A stretch of DNA of 64,000 nucleotides from Chamaecyparis obtusa (Eukaryota; Streptophyta; Pinopsida; Cupressales; Cupressaceae). The stretch lies in contig BSBK01002061.1 in assembly GCA_027943335.1 (NCBI GenBank), positions 124,001 to 188,000 on the forward strand. Direction: 5' to 3'. Shown here piece after piece: positions 35,521 to 47,552 of the stretch. How positions within the stretch are numbered: position 1 is the stretch's first letter; each line of letters begins with the position of its first letter. Position numbers and translations under genes: made by a program. Under the pieces are notes generated by a model. The model saw only the letters and a list, made by a program, of their open reading frames with translations, was not told the origin of the DNA and did not search any database.

Positions 35521-37124
35521 ATGGATATGGATCAACTACAGAAGAATCTTGAAGAAGCTCTTGAATAGATTGACTTGCTTACTATTGAAAAAGATACTTT
35601 GAAAAGAAAATATGATGATGCAAAGAACCTCATGAGAAATTGAAAAACAAATTGGAAGATCTGAGATCTGAAAAGGAATTTGAAGTTTTTATTGAAGATT
35701 GTGATGACAATTTAGAAAAATAAAATGAGATCCTTAAGAATGAACTGAAGATAGAAAATTTGAAGCTTAGTTTAAAAGATGGAAATGGCAAGAATGAAGC
35801 AAATCTGAAATCTGAGAATGAAAGTCTAAAGACTGAAAATGAAGGACTAAAATCTAAGCTTTGTCAAGTAACATCTGATCTTGAAAAAGTCAATTTGCAG
35901 TATGCTAAACATGAGAAATACAATAAGATTGTGAAAGGTGAACTGACTCAATCCAAACAACAACTTGAAAGGCTATATTCAACTAGTGAGAAGATTGATG
36001 AACAAATATCTTATCAAAAACCATTCTATGATAAGACTGGTCTTGGATTCAACACTTTTAAAGCAAATGATGAAAGCAAGGAACCAGATCTGAAAATATC
36101 TAAAAGCATAGATGAGAAGAAGTCTGATGAGATCAACAAATCTAAAGATACACCTAAAGAAGAATCACCAAAGCAAGAGGAATCACCCAAAGGTATGCAA
36201 AGAGAATTCAAAGGTAGATGTTTTTCTTGTAATATTATTGGTCATATGAAGAGAAATTGCATAGGTAAGCAATTTAAACCTCTTAATGGTTATTGAAATA
36301 ATTGTCATGGTTTTGGACATAGAGCTATTGAATGTAGGAAACCTAAATTTATTGAGAATAATGATGGTAGTAGAATGTTTAGGAATACTAACAATGTAGA
36401 TAAGAAACCTACTGAAGATATGAATAGAAGAAATGGAGTAATATGTTATAGATGCAACAAGGTTGGACACATTGCTAGAAACTACAGATCGCAAATCAAT
36501 CAGCCTAGACCAAAATATGGAAATAATGGAATTGTTTGTTAGATATGCAACAAGATTGGACATACAGCAAGGTTTTGTAGAATGAACAATAGAGTTTTTC
36601 ATCCTAATCCTAATCCCAGAAATCATGCAAGAAGAAATGAAGATGCAAGTAATAGTCAGAAAGGATGATGTAGTAATTCAGATGAAGTGAAGTTTATGAA
36701 AAGCACAGACCAAGGAGACATATTCAACATTGAAGGTAATCAGGAAGGTGAAGTATTGAAAGGTAAGAATGAATCTTTACCTAACCCATCTCAAAGTACT
36801 TAATTTATGAAAATTACAGTAGAATAGGAACTTAGATTAGTGTAGAAGTAGATATATGATGAATTGAGTCTTGCACAATTAATGAAAGGTAGTTTATGAT
36901 GTTCTAATACTATGGTTAAGAGCACAAAGAAAAATATTATGTTTTGCGAGATCGTAAGAAGTTTTAAGTTTTGCAAGTTAGCAGAAACAACTTTTTCAAA
37001 AGAAGCGGAAAAAGAATTGAATGTGATGTCAGATCTAAGTGAGATTGAATTAATAAAAGGTCATGATTAGTATTATTTGATCATCACAAAAAATTCAAAT
37101 GTTAAGGAGATCAAAGAGCAGTGA
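35521..37124 (+). pseudogene. ORF1 of D1: gag-like coiled coil with CCHC knuckles
   Basis: Corresponds to ORF1 of D2. It starts MDMDQLQKNLEEALE at 35521; a lost base near 35630 shifts the frame, and stops occur for example near 35722, 36296 and 36541. The open middle part (35760-36296) keeps the coiled coil, KTGLGFNTF and the first CCHC knuckle. In the third knuckle the histidine is kept but the last cysteine is tyrosine. The terminal TGA at 37122 aligns with the TGA at 53545 in D2, which marks the true end of ORF1. Confidence 0.75.
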
Positions 37125-37227
37125 TTGGAAGCATTTTGCAAGCATTTGGAGAATAATTTTGTGTTGAATCTACACAAGCCCTAAAATCATGAAATCAAGG
37201 TATTTTACTTGATAGATCTTTAAATCA

Positions 37228-39624
37228 ATGAAGGAATTAGAAGAAATCATGGATGTTTCTTTAATACACAATGTCAGAGATAAGAATAGACCTAAGTTAA
37301 AAAGGGAACTAGTAGAACCCTTGGAAGATGATCCTAGGTTAGCTTTATCATCCATACCAGATAGAGTTTTACACCTAGAGAATGTCAAAAGTTATCTTGG
37401 ATGTAAACTAGAGATTGTTAGTGATAGTGATTTCACAAATGAATATCAGAAGATCTACAATTAGGATATGGCACTGAAAGAAGGATTTGAATATTTGGAA
37501 GATAATGAAATTGTTAACTATGCATTACAGTATGAATTTCATAATGAAGAATGTACTAAGATTATCTTAAGAAAAATTCATAATGGGAAGTTTTGGTTAG
37601 AAGATAGAGTGATAGATATCACAGCTGATTTGATTCATGAAGTCACTCAATTATCTAAAATTGGAGCCATTCCTTTAAATGAGAAAAACATGAGGAAAAT
37701 AGTCATTCATAACACAAATTCATCCTATAATGGTAGAGGAATTGTGATTAGTAAGATCAAACAAGATGATGTCAGATACTTATGCAAGATCCTAACCACT
37801 AAATTTTGTGCAAATTCAAGAGAGGATGACATGGCAGCTAGAATGATACATGCATCTTATCTAATATGTGTTGACAAGGTACAAGTTGATATGTGTGAAA
37901 TTCTGAGAATTCAACTGTTTGAGAACTTGGAAAAGATTCAGAAAACTAAGTATACATAGTTTAGGTTCTCATCCTTAATCACCTATATGTTTTTTCATCT
38001 ATTGAGAAGATTTCCTTATACCATTGGAAATGACTGGAATGATGGCCTAAATATAATGGAAAGGATTAACCTAGTGTACAGAAGGCATGTTATTGACAAA
38101 GTAAATGAGAGTGCAGTACTGGTAATCAAGACATTTCAAAATATTTTGTCCAGTAGATCAATGATCCCAAAGTCTCTTGTGGAGAAGTATAAAGATGACA
38201 TATGTTTTATTGTGGATACTGATTTTACCTACATTGAAGCAGTAGAACCTAGAATAGAGTTCATAGACCCTCCTGGCTATGAGATATCTGAAGTAGAGAT
38301 AGAAGAGTATGTTAGCAAGTTACTTAAGTGTAAGTTAGACACTCAGTGTAACAGGTTTGGAACCTTTGAGGAGAAATTCAACTCTGCAAAGACCTTACTT
38401 GAAGAGAAGCAGTCTAAGAAAAGAGTTGAGAGTACCATAAAGAAAATCCTAAAAGATACAGGGATGACAGAACATGAATTTTTAGTAGCAAAGCAAACAG
38501 CAGCAGTAATTAGAGAGAGTGGACAAAAAGAAGTTTTGTCTATTCCACCTTTATCATCAATTGCAGCACAGTAGGAATAATCACAAGTTAAGGTGAAAGT
38601 GGAAGAAATTGAGAAGGATCAAGAAGAAAAGATATCCACTAGATCCACTTCCTCCACACCTAGCAAAAGAGTAAAGGAAAGTGTTATTGGACCTAGAAAG
38701 AGACAGAAAACTTTAGTGCAACCAGTTCCAAGAAAAATATTAGAAATAAAAGATGATGGAACTTCTATTAAGAAGAAAGCTTGGAAACTAAAAGTTGAGA
38801 AGCTTAATGAGCAGATCATAGAGGATGGAGACTTTACAAGAATGAATAAGTACTATGATCTTTATGATTATGCAAAGAGACTTAATCTAGAGAATGCAGT
38901 GGTAAAGCATATGATTTTGACTAATAAGAAGTTTGACACAATTTAGGGTGAGATACCTAATGATTTGTATAATAAACTTGTGAATAGGAAGAAGAGAGCA
39001 ATAAAAGAAGACACATCTATTAGAGAAAAACTTGTAAGGAAGCTTTGTGTAGTAAAAGATGAAACTCATTTTGGTCAGATCATGAAAGCCTTAAGCACCC
39101 ATCTAAGAACCAAAAGGAGAACCATTCAAATTATGGGAGGCAGATATGAAGAAGTTAACTCAGAGATAGAGCAAGAAATAATCAAGGTTATGACAGAAAA
39201 TGTTGGAGAACCATCAGTTGCAGTAGAGAAAGTGGGTGAAATAGAACAAGAGGACATTCCCTCTCCTCTAGCCATTAACATTGAAGATGAAACCATGAAT
39301 ATAGAAGGAACAAAGATCACCTTGGATACTGATGATAATGTATTCAAGAATTTGGAGAACATTGTTGACAATTCGGCCTTTGAAGAACAAGAAACTACAA
39401 AAGGAGAAGAGAAAGAAGAGACAATAGTTGTAGAACCCCTAGTAACAGAAAAAAAAGTACCCATTCCCACCAAACAAGATATCAGTCTTACTCCTGAGAC
39501 TAGAAAGAAGAATCAGATTGGATCTATGATTGAGCACTTGGGAAAGGAAGTAGATGATGATGATCAGTTGGAATTGATCACATCCTTGAACAAAATCATT
39601 GGCAAGAACAAGAAAGTGAAAAGC
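37228..39624 (+). pseudogene. ORF2 of D1: unassigned protein, 3' end deleted
   Basis: One reading frame runs from the ATG at 37228 to the deletion join, broken only by nonsense codons (37465, 37960, 38575, 38581, 38947). Where D2 can be compared, these stops replace glutamines, for example TAG at 37465 against CAG in D2. N-terminal half: a globular-looking region with WLEDRVIDITADLIHEVT and FCANSREDDMA. C-terminal half: Lys/Glu-rich, with VNSEIEQEIIKVM and ITLDTDDNVFKNLENIVDN. No protease, RT, RNase H or integrase motif is present. Function unknown. Confidence 0.7.
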
Positions 39625-39998
39625 CTCATCTGGTACTCACATTTTGTACTACCAACTCCTAACAGGGTTGAGGCTTCTAACAAGGCTTATAGTCCCTTAA
39701 TCAGGACTGATACACTATATGTTTGTAATAGACTCCTAAAAGGGTCAACATCCTTAACAAGATACTGTTGACTAGTGGATCTTTGTGGGTATCATCCCCA
39801 CTGGGTTTTTCCCTTGGCTAGGGTTTCCTCGAGAACAAATAATGTGTTATGAGTTCTTTAGTTTTATTGCTATGCATGTTGTTTAGCTTCTTATGTTATG
39901 CATGTATAAAGATAATCTGTTATATCTATAATTGGGTAAAAGATAAAGTTTGTAGAATACTGATTCACCCCCCCTCTCAGTATTCTCTATTTCTAACA
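39625..39998 (+). repeat. truncated 3' LTR of D1
   Basis: Matches the 5' LTR from about 35076 to its end. It begins directly after ORF2 codons. The long frame that runs on to 39771 is ORF2 continuing into LTR sequence and is not a real C-terminus. Confidence 0.85.
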
Positions 39999-40003
39999 CA
40001 CTT

Positions 40004-40568
40004 TTCCTCCAAAAATGGTGCAGAAAAGAGAAGGCTCATTCTAATGCAAAACATATTAAAAAATATAAGGAAACCTCACTTGCATAATAACTTTGGAAAG
40101 GGACCCACCTGCTGGTGTCATCAATTTGCTTTGGCAAATCCCCACTCACCTACACCTACACCATATCCTCCCCCTTCCACATGCACCTTGCTACACACAG
40201 TTATTGCTAGCCTTTTCAACTTGACAACATGCCCTTACCTTGCGTAACCTCCTTGGAAATGAAGTGGGAAGACATTTAAGTGGGGCCCAAATTTCATGAA
40301 AACATAAACCTGCACCAACTTGTCATAAGTACTTGCTAGTGATTAGTCAACCTATCCTCCCTTTTTCCCTTGCATAGATCCTTTATTGGGTAGAGTGAAT
40401 ACCCAATGTGGGTCCAAGCACATGATCTAAAAATCTGCACTTTTCCTTGGGAAATTTTCATAGGGGTTTTGATTTACATTGGTATTCTCACCACACACTT
40501 GACAAGTGGGTCTTGGAAATGGGTGCGGGTGATGTGATAGTCTAGTAGGCTATATTAGTAGGGATAAG
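40004..40568 (+). repeat. 5' LTR of C, segment 2
   Basis: Continues segment 1 without loss once the D1 TSD is removed, matching 63336-63896 in the 3' LTR. It ends with ATAAG, the left TSD copy of copia A2. Confidence 0.88.
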
Positions 40569-41790
40569 TGTTAGAAAGTAAAGTCCACCAAGATAACTAA
40601 GAGTGGGGGGGGGGGGTGAATCAGTTATCAGATAATTATAACTTTATCATCTTCAACAAAATTAAACCATATAAGCAATATAATTACCTACCATAGAAAG
40701 ATATTCATACATAATAACACAATGACACAAGATATGTTGACTAGGGAACCTCTTGATCAAAGAGTAAACCCCGGTGGGAATGATGCCCACAAAAGATGCA
40801 CTAATATGAATATTCCTTGTGAGAGGATGGACTCTGTTAGGAATCTTATGAAATACATTCAGTACATATGAATCCCTATTAGGAGATTTTGAATCCCTAT
40901 TAAAAGATTCTAATCCGGTTAAGAGTTATGGAAGACAGAAGGACCCACTGCAAAAATAGCTTCAGGGTAAGATCACTGAAAACACTATCCAAATAATCAT
41001 TGCATTGCTCAATAGAATAATATGTTACCTCTTCTCTGACTATGCCAAACCACACTCACTATTACATTAGATCTCAATTTTAGATCTCTGTACTTCACAT
41101 ATCTTCCTTCACAAATTCACTTTCATACTTAGCTCCTTTCTTCACTTCATGCATACAGCATCACAACTGCTGCTACCATATCATAATTACACACTTTCAC
41201 ATTAAAACTTCATGATACTACATAAAAATTACATACAAAAAGGAAATACATTCCTTCCTTTATACCACACTCAAATAATTACAAATGAGTCGGCATACAA
41301 TTACAAAATAAAAGTTTCCACACGCTACACCAAAATTACATAAAACTGTCGGCTTCCAAATACATTAAATCTTCACTCATGTGACCTCAAAGTCTATGCT
41401 ATCATCCATGTGACTATCAATCTATCTTCAACTTCCCTTTAACTATGTAAAACTAGATTCCAACCTGATTAGGAGATATCATCCAATTTCCACAAACCGC
41501 TACTCAGGAATACTGCCTGAACACTACTTCCACTAAAATGATCATAACTTCCACAAATCAATGAATTACTATCTGTGCTCTTAACCATAGACATATGACA
41601 TATCAAAGAGTATATCCTCAATGTTGCATAGCTCCAACTACAATAACCCATGTGTGCTAATCCAAACTCTCTCTTCTTTTGTGCAAGTCTTCGGTAAATC
41701 ACTGTGTTGACATCAATGACAATCATAGTCATGAATGCAACAACAACTGCTACAGAATGTCTCCCAAACATTTAGCATTCATTCCTAACA
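40569..41790 (-). repeat. 3' LTR of A2
   Basis: TGTTAGAAAGTAAAG to CATTCCTAACA, 1222 bp. It has a G run at about 40605-40617 near the outer edge. It is followed by the polypurine tract of the minus-strand element. Confidence 0.93.
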
Positions 41791-42161
41791 ATCTCCCCCA
41801 TTGGCATTGATGGGAACATAGATGAAAAATATCCAATGTTCCAAAAATTCAATACTGTAACACTGCTTCTTCAAATCCTCTTCATCAATTAAATCTTTCT
41901 TTGTTATCCTATTCAGTTCTCTCCAACAGATGTCTCATATTTTTTTTCATGCATACTTCTCCCCCATCGACATCAATGGCATAAATTCCATCACTAAGTC
42001 AATAACAACTCAATTTCAAAAGACACTCTTCAAAAAATACATTTACTAGAGTCCTCATGACTCAGCTCAGATACACATACTCCCCCATAGAGGAAGTACC
42101 AACATCCAGTCCAGAAGAAAGATAAGGCTCATATACCACTGGATGGATGCAACCAACTACA
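41791..42161 (-). other. polypurine tracts and 3' untranslated region of A2
   Basis: The minus strand has CAATGCCAATGGGGGAGAT directly against the LTR. Two further GGGGGAG tracts lie at about 41957-41975 (CATTGATGTCGATGGGGGAG, the strongest) and 42079-42088. The first two share an ATTGATG/TGCCA context, so the polypurine tract appears duplicated. No coding sequence. Confidence 0.7.
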
Positions 42162-45100
42162 TCACTTCTCAAAAGTAGGTTGGGGCATAACCCCAAGCAT
42201 ACCTCTCAGATACTCAAATGTATCCTTAGGAAAAGGCTTTGTGAATATATCTGCTATCTACTCCTTTGTACTTATGTACTCAAGTCTAACTTCTTTTTCA
42301 ACAACTTTCAATCTTACAACATGATACTTAATCTCTATATGCTTTTTCTTAGAATGTAATACGGGATTCTTAGACATAATAACTATACTGGTGTTATCAC
42401 AATGTATAACAATAGGTTCAACAAATTTTATTCCAATATCCTTCAACATCTACTTCATCCAAATTATCTAATTACAATTGTTTGCTACTACTACATATTT
42501 TGCTTCTACTGTGCTTTGTGAGATACAATTCTGCTTCTTGCTTAGCCGAGAAACTAATCTTCCTCCAAGGAAAAATGCTCCACCACTGGTGCTTTTCTTA
42601 TCATCAACACTGCCTCCCCAATCAGCATTTGTATATACACATAGGGTAAAATCATTAGATTGATTATACCATAATCCATAGTCCATTGTGCCTCTTAAAT
42701 ATCTCAGTATCCTCTTTACTACTGCATAATGTGATTCTCTAGGTTCAGCTTGAAATCTTGGAACAATTCCAACTAAATGTACTATATTAGGTCTTGTATG
42801 AGTCAAATATAGCAATCCTCCAATCATAGATCTGTATTTCTTCTATTCTACTACAGGAGTCTCATCTGTGCTAGATAACTTATGTCTGGTCACCATAGGT
42901 GTTCCAACTAGTTTACAATCCTCCATTCCAAATATTTTCAATAAGTCATTCAAGTACTTTGTCTGACTTACAAAGATACCATCATTATTTTGTGTTATCT
43001 GTAATCCCAAAAAGTATTTCATTTCACCAATCATACTCATTTCAAATTCAGTCTTCATTTCATCATCAAATTTGTCACTAGCTTCATCTTCTCCTCCAAA
43101 GATAATGTCATAAAAAAAAATAACTATAACTAACAAACCATTTTCAATTTCTTCTGTGTATAGATTGCTATCAACTGTACCTTTTATAAATCTCAACTTT
43201 AACAAATACTTATCCAGTCTTGCATACCAAGTTCTAGGTGCTTGTTTAAGTCCATATAAAGCTTTCTTCAATTTACATACCATGTCTCCTTCTTGAGTTA
43301 AAGGAAAACCTTCAAGCTCCTCAATGTAGACTTCTTCTTCCAATTCTCCATTTAGAAATGTTGACTTCACATCCATCTGATACACTTTGAATTTCTTGTA
43401 AGATGCATATGCCAAAAACATTCTTACTGCATCAATTCTTGCAACAAGTGCAAAGGTTTCTTCATAGTCAATTCCTTCTTATTGTGAGTAACCCTTACAT
43501 ACCAATCTTGCTTTGTTTCTTACTACTTCTCCTTGTTCATTCATCTTGTTTCTGAATATCCATTTAGTTCTAATAACATTCTTGTCTTTAGGTCTAGGGA
43601 CCAACTCCCATGTCTTGTTCTTTTCAATCTGATCTAATTGTTCTTTCATAGCATTAGTCCAACTTTCATCTTCACAAGCTTCATTAGTAGTCTTAGGTTC
43701 AATTTGAGAAATCAAACATAACTATTCTTGTGCCTTATTTCGAGTAAGAACTCCTCTTTTGATGCTCCCAATAATCTATTGAAGAGGATGATTCCTTAAC
43801 AAACTCTTGCTAGCTGTCACTATCTTAGATCTCTCTTTAGATGTAGGTTCTTCAATAACTTCACTGTGGCTTTCATTCAACAAATCACTACTAGCTTCAT
43901 AAAACAATTCAGTAGTTCCAGTGTTAGGTTTAGGATGAGCTTCTTCATCAGATTCATAATCAAGCATTCTTTCCTAAATTTTGAACTATTCATCAACTTT
44001 AACATTTGCACTCTCAAAAATAGTCTTAGTTCTTTTATTAAAACATCTATATGCTTTTCTTTTCAAAGAATATCTAAGAAATATACCTTCATCACTTCTA
44101 GGATCAAACTTTCCAATATCATCATCTCTCTTTATATAACATTTGCTTCCAAAAATTCTAAAATACTTAACTGAGGGTGCATGTCCAAACCATAATTCAT
44201 AAGGTGTCTTGTCTGTGTCTACTCTAATTTGTACTTTGTTCATTGTATATACTACTGTGTTCACTGCTTCTCTCTAGAATATCTTTGCCAAATTATTTTC
44301 AAACAACATAGCTCTTGCTGCTTCAGTCACTGATTTGTTCCTTCTTTCTGCAATGCCATTTTGTTCAAGTGTTCTAGGGGCTGAATACTGTCTTTTAATG
44401 CCATTTTCTTCACAAAAGTTGTTAAACTCTCTAGAAGTAAATTCTCCACCTCTATCAGATCTTAAACATTTAATCTTCATTCCAGATTCATTCTCAACTT
44501 TATTCTTAACAATCTTAAACTTATCAAATGCTTCAGATTTTTCTTTAAGAAATGCAATCCACATCATTCTTGTAAAATCATCAACAAGAATCATAAAATA
44601 CCTTTCTCCATAGAATCCTCTAGTCTTGGTAGGACCGCTCAAGTCTATATGAAAAATCTCCAGCTTCTTTGTAGATGTAAACTTCTCACTAGGAAAAGAA
44701 CTTTTCTTTTGTTTAGCCATTACACATTCTTTACAAATCATGTTAGTAGGCTTCATAATTCTAGGTAAATCTCTTACTGCAAGTGTAGTACTTACTTTCA
44801 CAATGTTATCAAAGTTTATATGACAAAACCTTCTATTCCATAACCAACTATCATCAATCTTTGTAATCAAATGTGTCATCTCAGTAGGATTCAACTAAAA
44901 TACATTACCTCTGGTTCTAGATCCAGTTCCAATCAGATTTCTATCTTTATCACACAAGTTTTCTCAGTAAACCAAACTTGATATCCCTTATCAACTAACT
45001 GTCCAACACTCAAAAGATTATGTTTCAATCCATCCACAAAATAAACATCATCAGTATTAGTCTTTCCATCAAGAGCAATAGATCCTATACCTTTAATCAA

Positions 45101-46273
45101 ACAAGGTGCATTGTTTCCAACTCTAACAACTCCACTGTCATATTCATTCAACTTTATGAACTTTTTCATGTCTCCAGTCATATGATGTGAACAACCACTA
45201 TCTATAATCCAATCAGCTTTCTTTTCAACTTGAGAAACTAAAGCTTTTTCTTCCTTAATATCAATTTCAGGATTTTCTTCTTTAATTGCTACAAATCCTA
45301 TGTCATCATTATTTTCAGTATCACTTTCACTTAAAGTTCTTTCCATACTAGCTTCAAGATCTTCATCTTTAGCATAATAACATTCCTTAGATCTTCTAGG
45401 TTTGAAATTTCTTCTGTACTTTTTAACTCTCTTAGGACATTTAGATGCAAAATGACCATATTCTTGACAAGTCCAACATTTAAAAAATTTCTTACCATCT
45501 GGTTCTCTTTTCACAAGCAAGACAATACATTCTTCAATCTTCTTGTCTTCTTCATTTCTAGATCTGCTACTGCTAGCATAATCTCTGCTCACACTGATGC
45601 TTCTTGACAAAGTAGGGTGAACACTAAGAGCACTGAATGTTGTCTCCATTCTAGGTAAGTCTCCTTATAATCTTAGGTTCATTTCTGCTACTTCCAATCT
45701 TCCAAGAAGAGTCTCTCTTGTAAAGTTTTTTGTACAAGGTATCACTTGTTCAATCATCTGTGTTGTCTTCTTAAATACAGGAGTCAATATCCTCAGCATT
45801 TTCCATATCACTTCATTCTCTGTCTTTGTTCCTCCACAAGATTTTATACTTGAAATGATCTCTGACATTCTACCAATATAACTTCTAACAGTTTCATCTT
45901 CCAACATTCTTATATCTTCAAATGCACATATCCAATTATGTAATCTAACTCTTTTTGCATGTTCATCACCTTCAAAAGTAGATTGTAAAGCATTCCAAAT
46001 TTCATGAGATTTTTTTAAATATTTTACCTAACTATACTCATTCTTCGGTAGTGCTGTCAAAAGTGATTCTCTTGCAAGTATGTTACACATGAATAGATCT
46101 CTCTCTTACGCAGTACATGTTTCAAGATTTTCTTCTTCAATGATAGTCTTATTATTCTTTGTAATCAACCAATAACCTGGTCCTAAACATAATAGGTGTG
46201 TCTTCATCTTTTCTTTCCATCTATTAAAATTTACTCCATCAAACTTAGGGCTTTCTTTCCTAAAATTCACCGT
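42162..46273 (-). pseudogene. copia gag-pol polyprotein of A2, broken
   Basis: The expected gag start is ACG at 46273-46271 (ATG in A1), so the start codon is lost. The gag FDGVNF region, LLGRLEVAEMNL and CCHC knuckle CWTCQEYGHFASKC (about 45479-45438) are followed by protease DSGCSHHM (about 45210), integrase HHCC (FCHINFDN ... CKECVMAK) and DD35E core (HIDLSGP, SDRGGEF, QNGIAERRN). RT has KVYQMDVKSTFLNGE and YGLKQAPRTWY, but the YVDD box reads FFYD. RNase H has NADWGGS (D-to-N) and TVEAKY (E-to-K). More than ten stops occur, many at glutamine codons. Normal copia domain order. Confidence 0.92.
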
Positions 46274-46309
46274 GGATCTCCTTAAGCTGTTAAACTTCTT
46301 TTTCAATGA

Positions 46310-46329
46310 CCTACCGCTTTGATACCAAT
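46310..46329 (-). other. primer binding site of A2
   Basis: The minus strand reads ATTGGTATCAAAGCGGTAGG, initiator tRNA-Met type with one G-to-A mismatch against TGGTATCAGAGC. It adjoins the 5' LTR. Confidence 0.82.
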
Positions 46330-47547
46330 TGTTAGAAAGTAAAGTCCACCAAGATAACTGACAAGGGGGGGGTGAATCAGTTATCAAATAATTATAACTT
46401 TTATCATCTTCAACAACATTAAACCATATAAGCAATATAATTATCAACCATAGAAAGATATTCATACACAATAACATAATGACACAAGATATGTTGACTA
46501 GGGAACCTCTTGATCAAAGAGTAAACCCTAGTGGGAATGATGCCCACAAAAGATGCACTAATATGAATATTCCTTGTGAGAGGATGGACTCTGTTAGGAG
46601 TCATATGAAATACATTCAATACATATGACTCCCTATTAGGAGATTTTGAATCCCTATTAAAATATTCTAATCTCGTTAAGAGTTATGGAAGACAAAAGGA
46701 CCCACTACCCAAATAGATTCAATGTAAGATCACTGAACACACTGTCCAAATAATCTTTGCATTACTCAATAGAATAATATGTTACCTCTTCTCTGACTAT
46801 GCCAAACTACACTCACTATTACGTTAGATCTCAATTTCAAATCTTTGTACTTTGCATATCTTCCTTCACAAATTCACTTTCATACTTAGCTCCTTTCTTC
46901 ACTTCATGCATACAACATCACAACTGCTGCTACCATATCATAATTACACACTTTCACATTACAACTTCATGCTACTACATAACAATTACATAAAACAAGG
47001 AAATACATTCCTTCCTTTATACCACACTCAAATAATTACAAATGAGTCAGCATACAATTACAAAATAAAAGTTTCCACATGCTACACCAAAATTACATAA
47101 AACTGTCGACTTCCAAATATAATAAATCTTCACTCATGTGACCTTGAAGTATATGCTATCATCCACATCACTATCAATGTGTCTTCAACTTCCCTTTAAC
47201 TGTGCAAAACTAGATTCCATCCCGATTAGGAGATATCATCTGATTTCCACAAACTGCTACTTAGGAACACTGCCTGAACACTGCTTCCACCAAAATGATC
47301 ATAACTTCCATGAATCAATGAATTAATATCTATGGTCTTAACCATAGACATATGACATGTCAAAGATTATATCCTCAATTTCTCATAGCTCCAACTGCAA
47401 TAACCCATGTGCGCTAATCTAAACTTTGTCTGCTTCTCTGCAAGTCTTTGGTAGATCACTGTGTTGACATCAATGACAATCATAGTCATGAATGCAACAA
47501 CAACTTCTATAGAATGTCTGCCAAACATTTAGCATTCATTCCTAACA
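46330..47547 (-). repeat. 5' LTR of A2
   Basis: 1218 bp, pairs with 40569-41790. A shorter G run (46367-46373) than in the other LTR shows length instability of this tract. The outer end CCTAACA is followed by TSD ATAAG. Confidence 0.93.
47016..47023 (-). promoter_or_regulatory. candidate TATA box of the A2 5' LTR
   Basis: The minus strand reads GGTATAAAGGAAGG; the same block is in the 3' LTR near 41256-41270. TATAAA with flanking purines is a good plant core promoter match. Transcription would run leftward into gag. Confidence 0.5.
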
Positions 47548-47552
47548 ATAAG

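Larger units (their letters stand above)
34440..39998 (+). mobile_element. non-autonomous LTR element D1, internally deleted
   Basis: 5559 bp, flanked by a perfect TSD CACTT (34435-34439, 39999-40003). It has a full 5' LTR, tRNA-Met primer site, ORF1, most of ORF2 and only the last 374 bp of the 3' LTR. The join at about 39624 removes the end of ORF2, the polypurine region and roughly 630 bp of LTR. It lacks any pol domain. The sister copy D2 (50861-57956) is full length. Confidence 0.9.
40569..47547 (-). mobile_element. Ty1/copia element A2, full length
   Basis: 6979 bp, minus strand, with 3' LTR 40569-41790 and 5' LTR 46330-47547, flanked by a perfect TSD ATAAG (40564-40568, 47548-47552). 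It encodes gag, protease, integrase, RT and RNase H, all decayed. The uninterrupted target is visible at about 63892-63905 in the C 3' LTR. Roughly a dozen differences in the first ~280 bp of the LTRs (by eye). Confidence 0.95.

Noticed and set aside
37228..39771. ORF2 C-terminus of D1 ending at 39771
   Set aside because: The last ~50 codons are LTR sequence joined by a deletion; D2 shows the true end.
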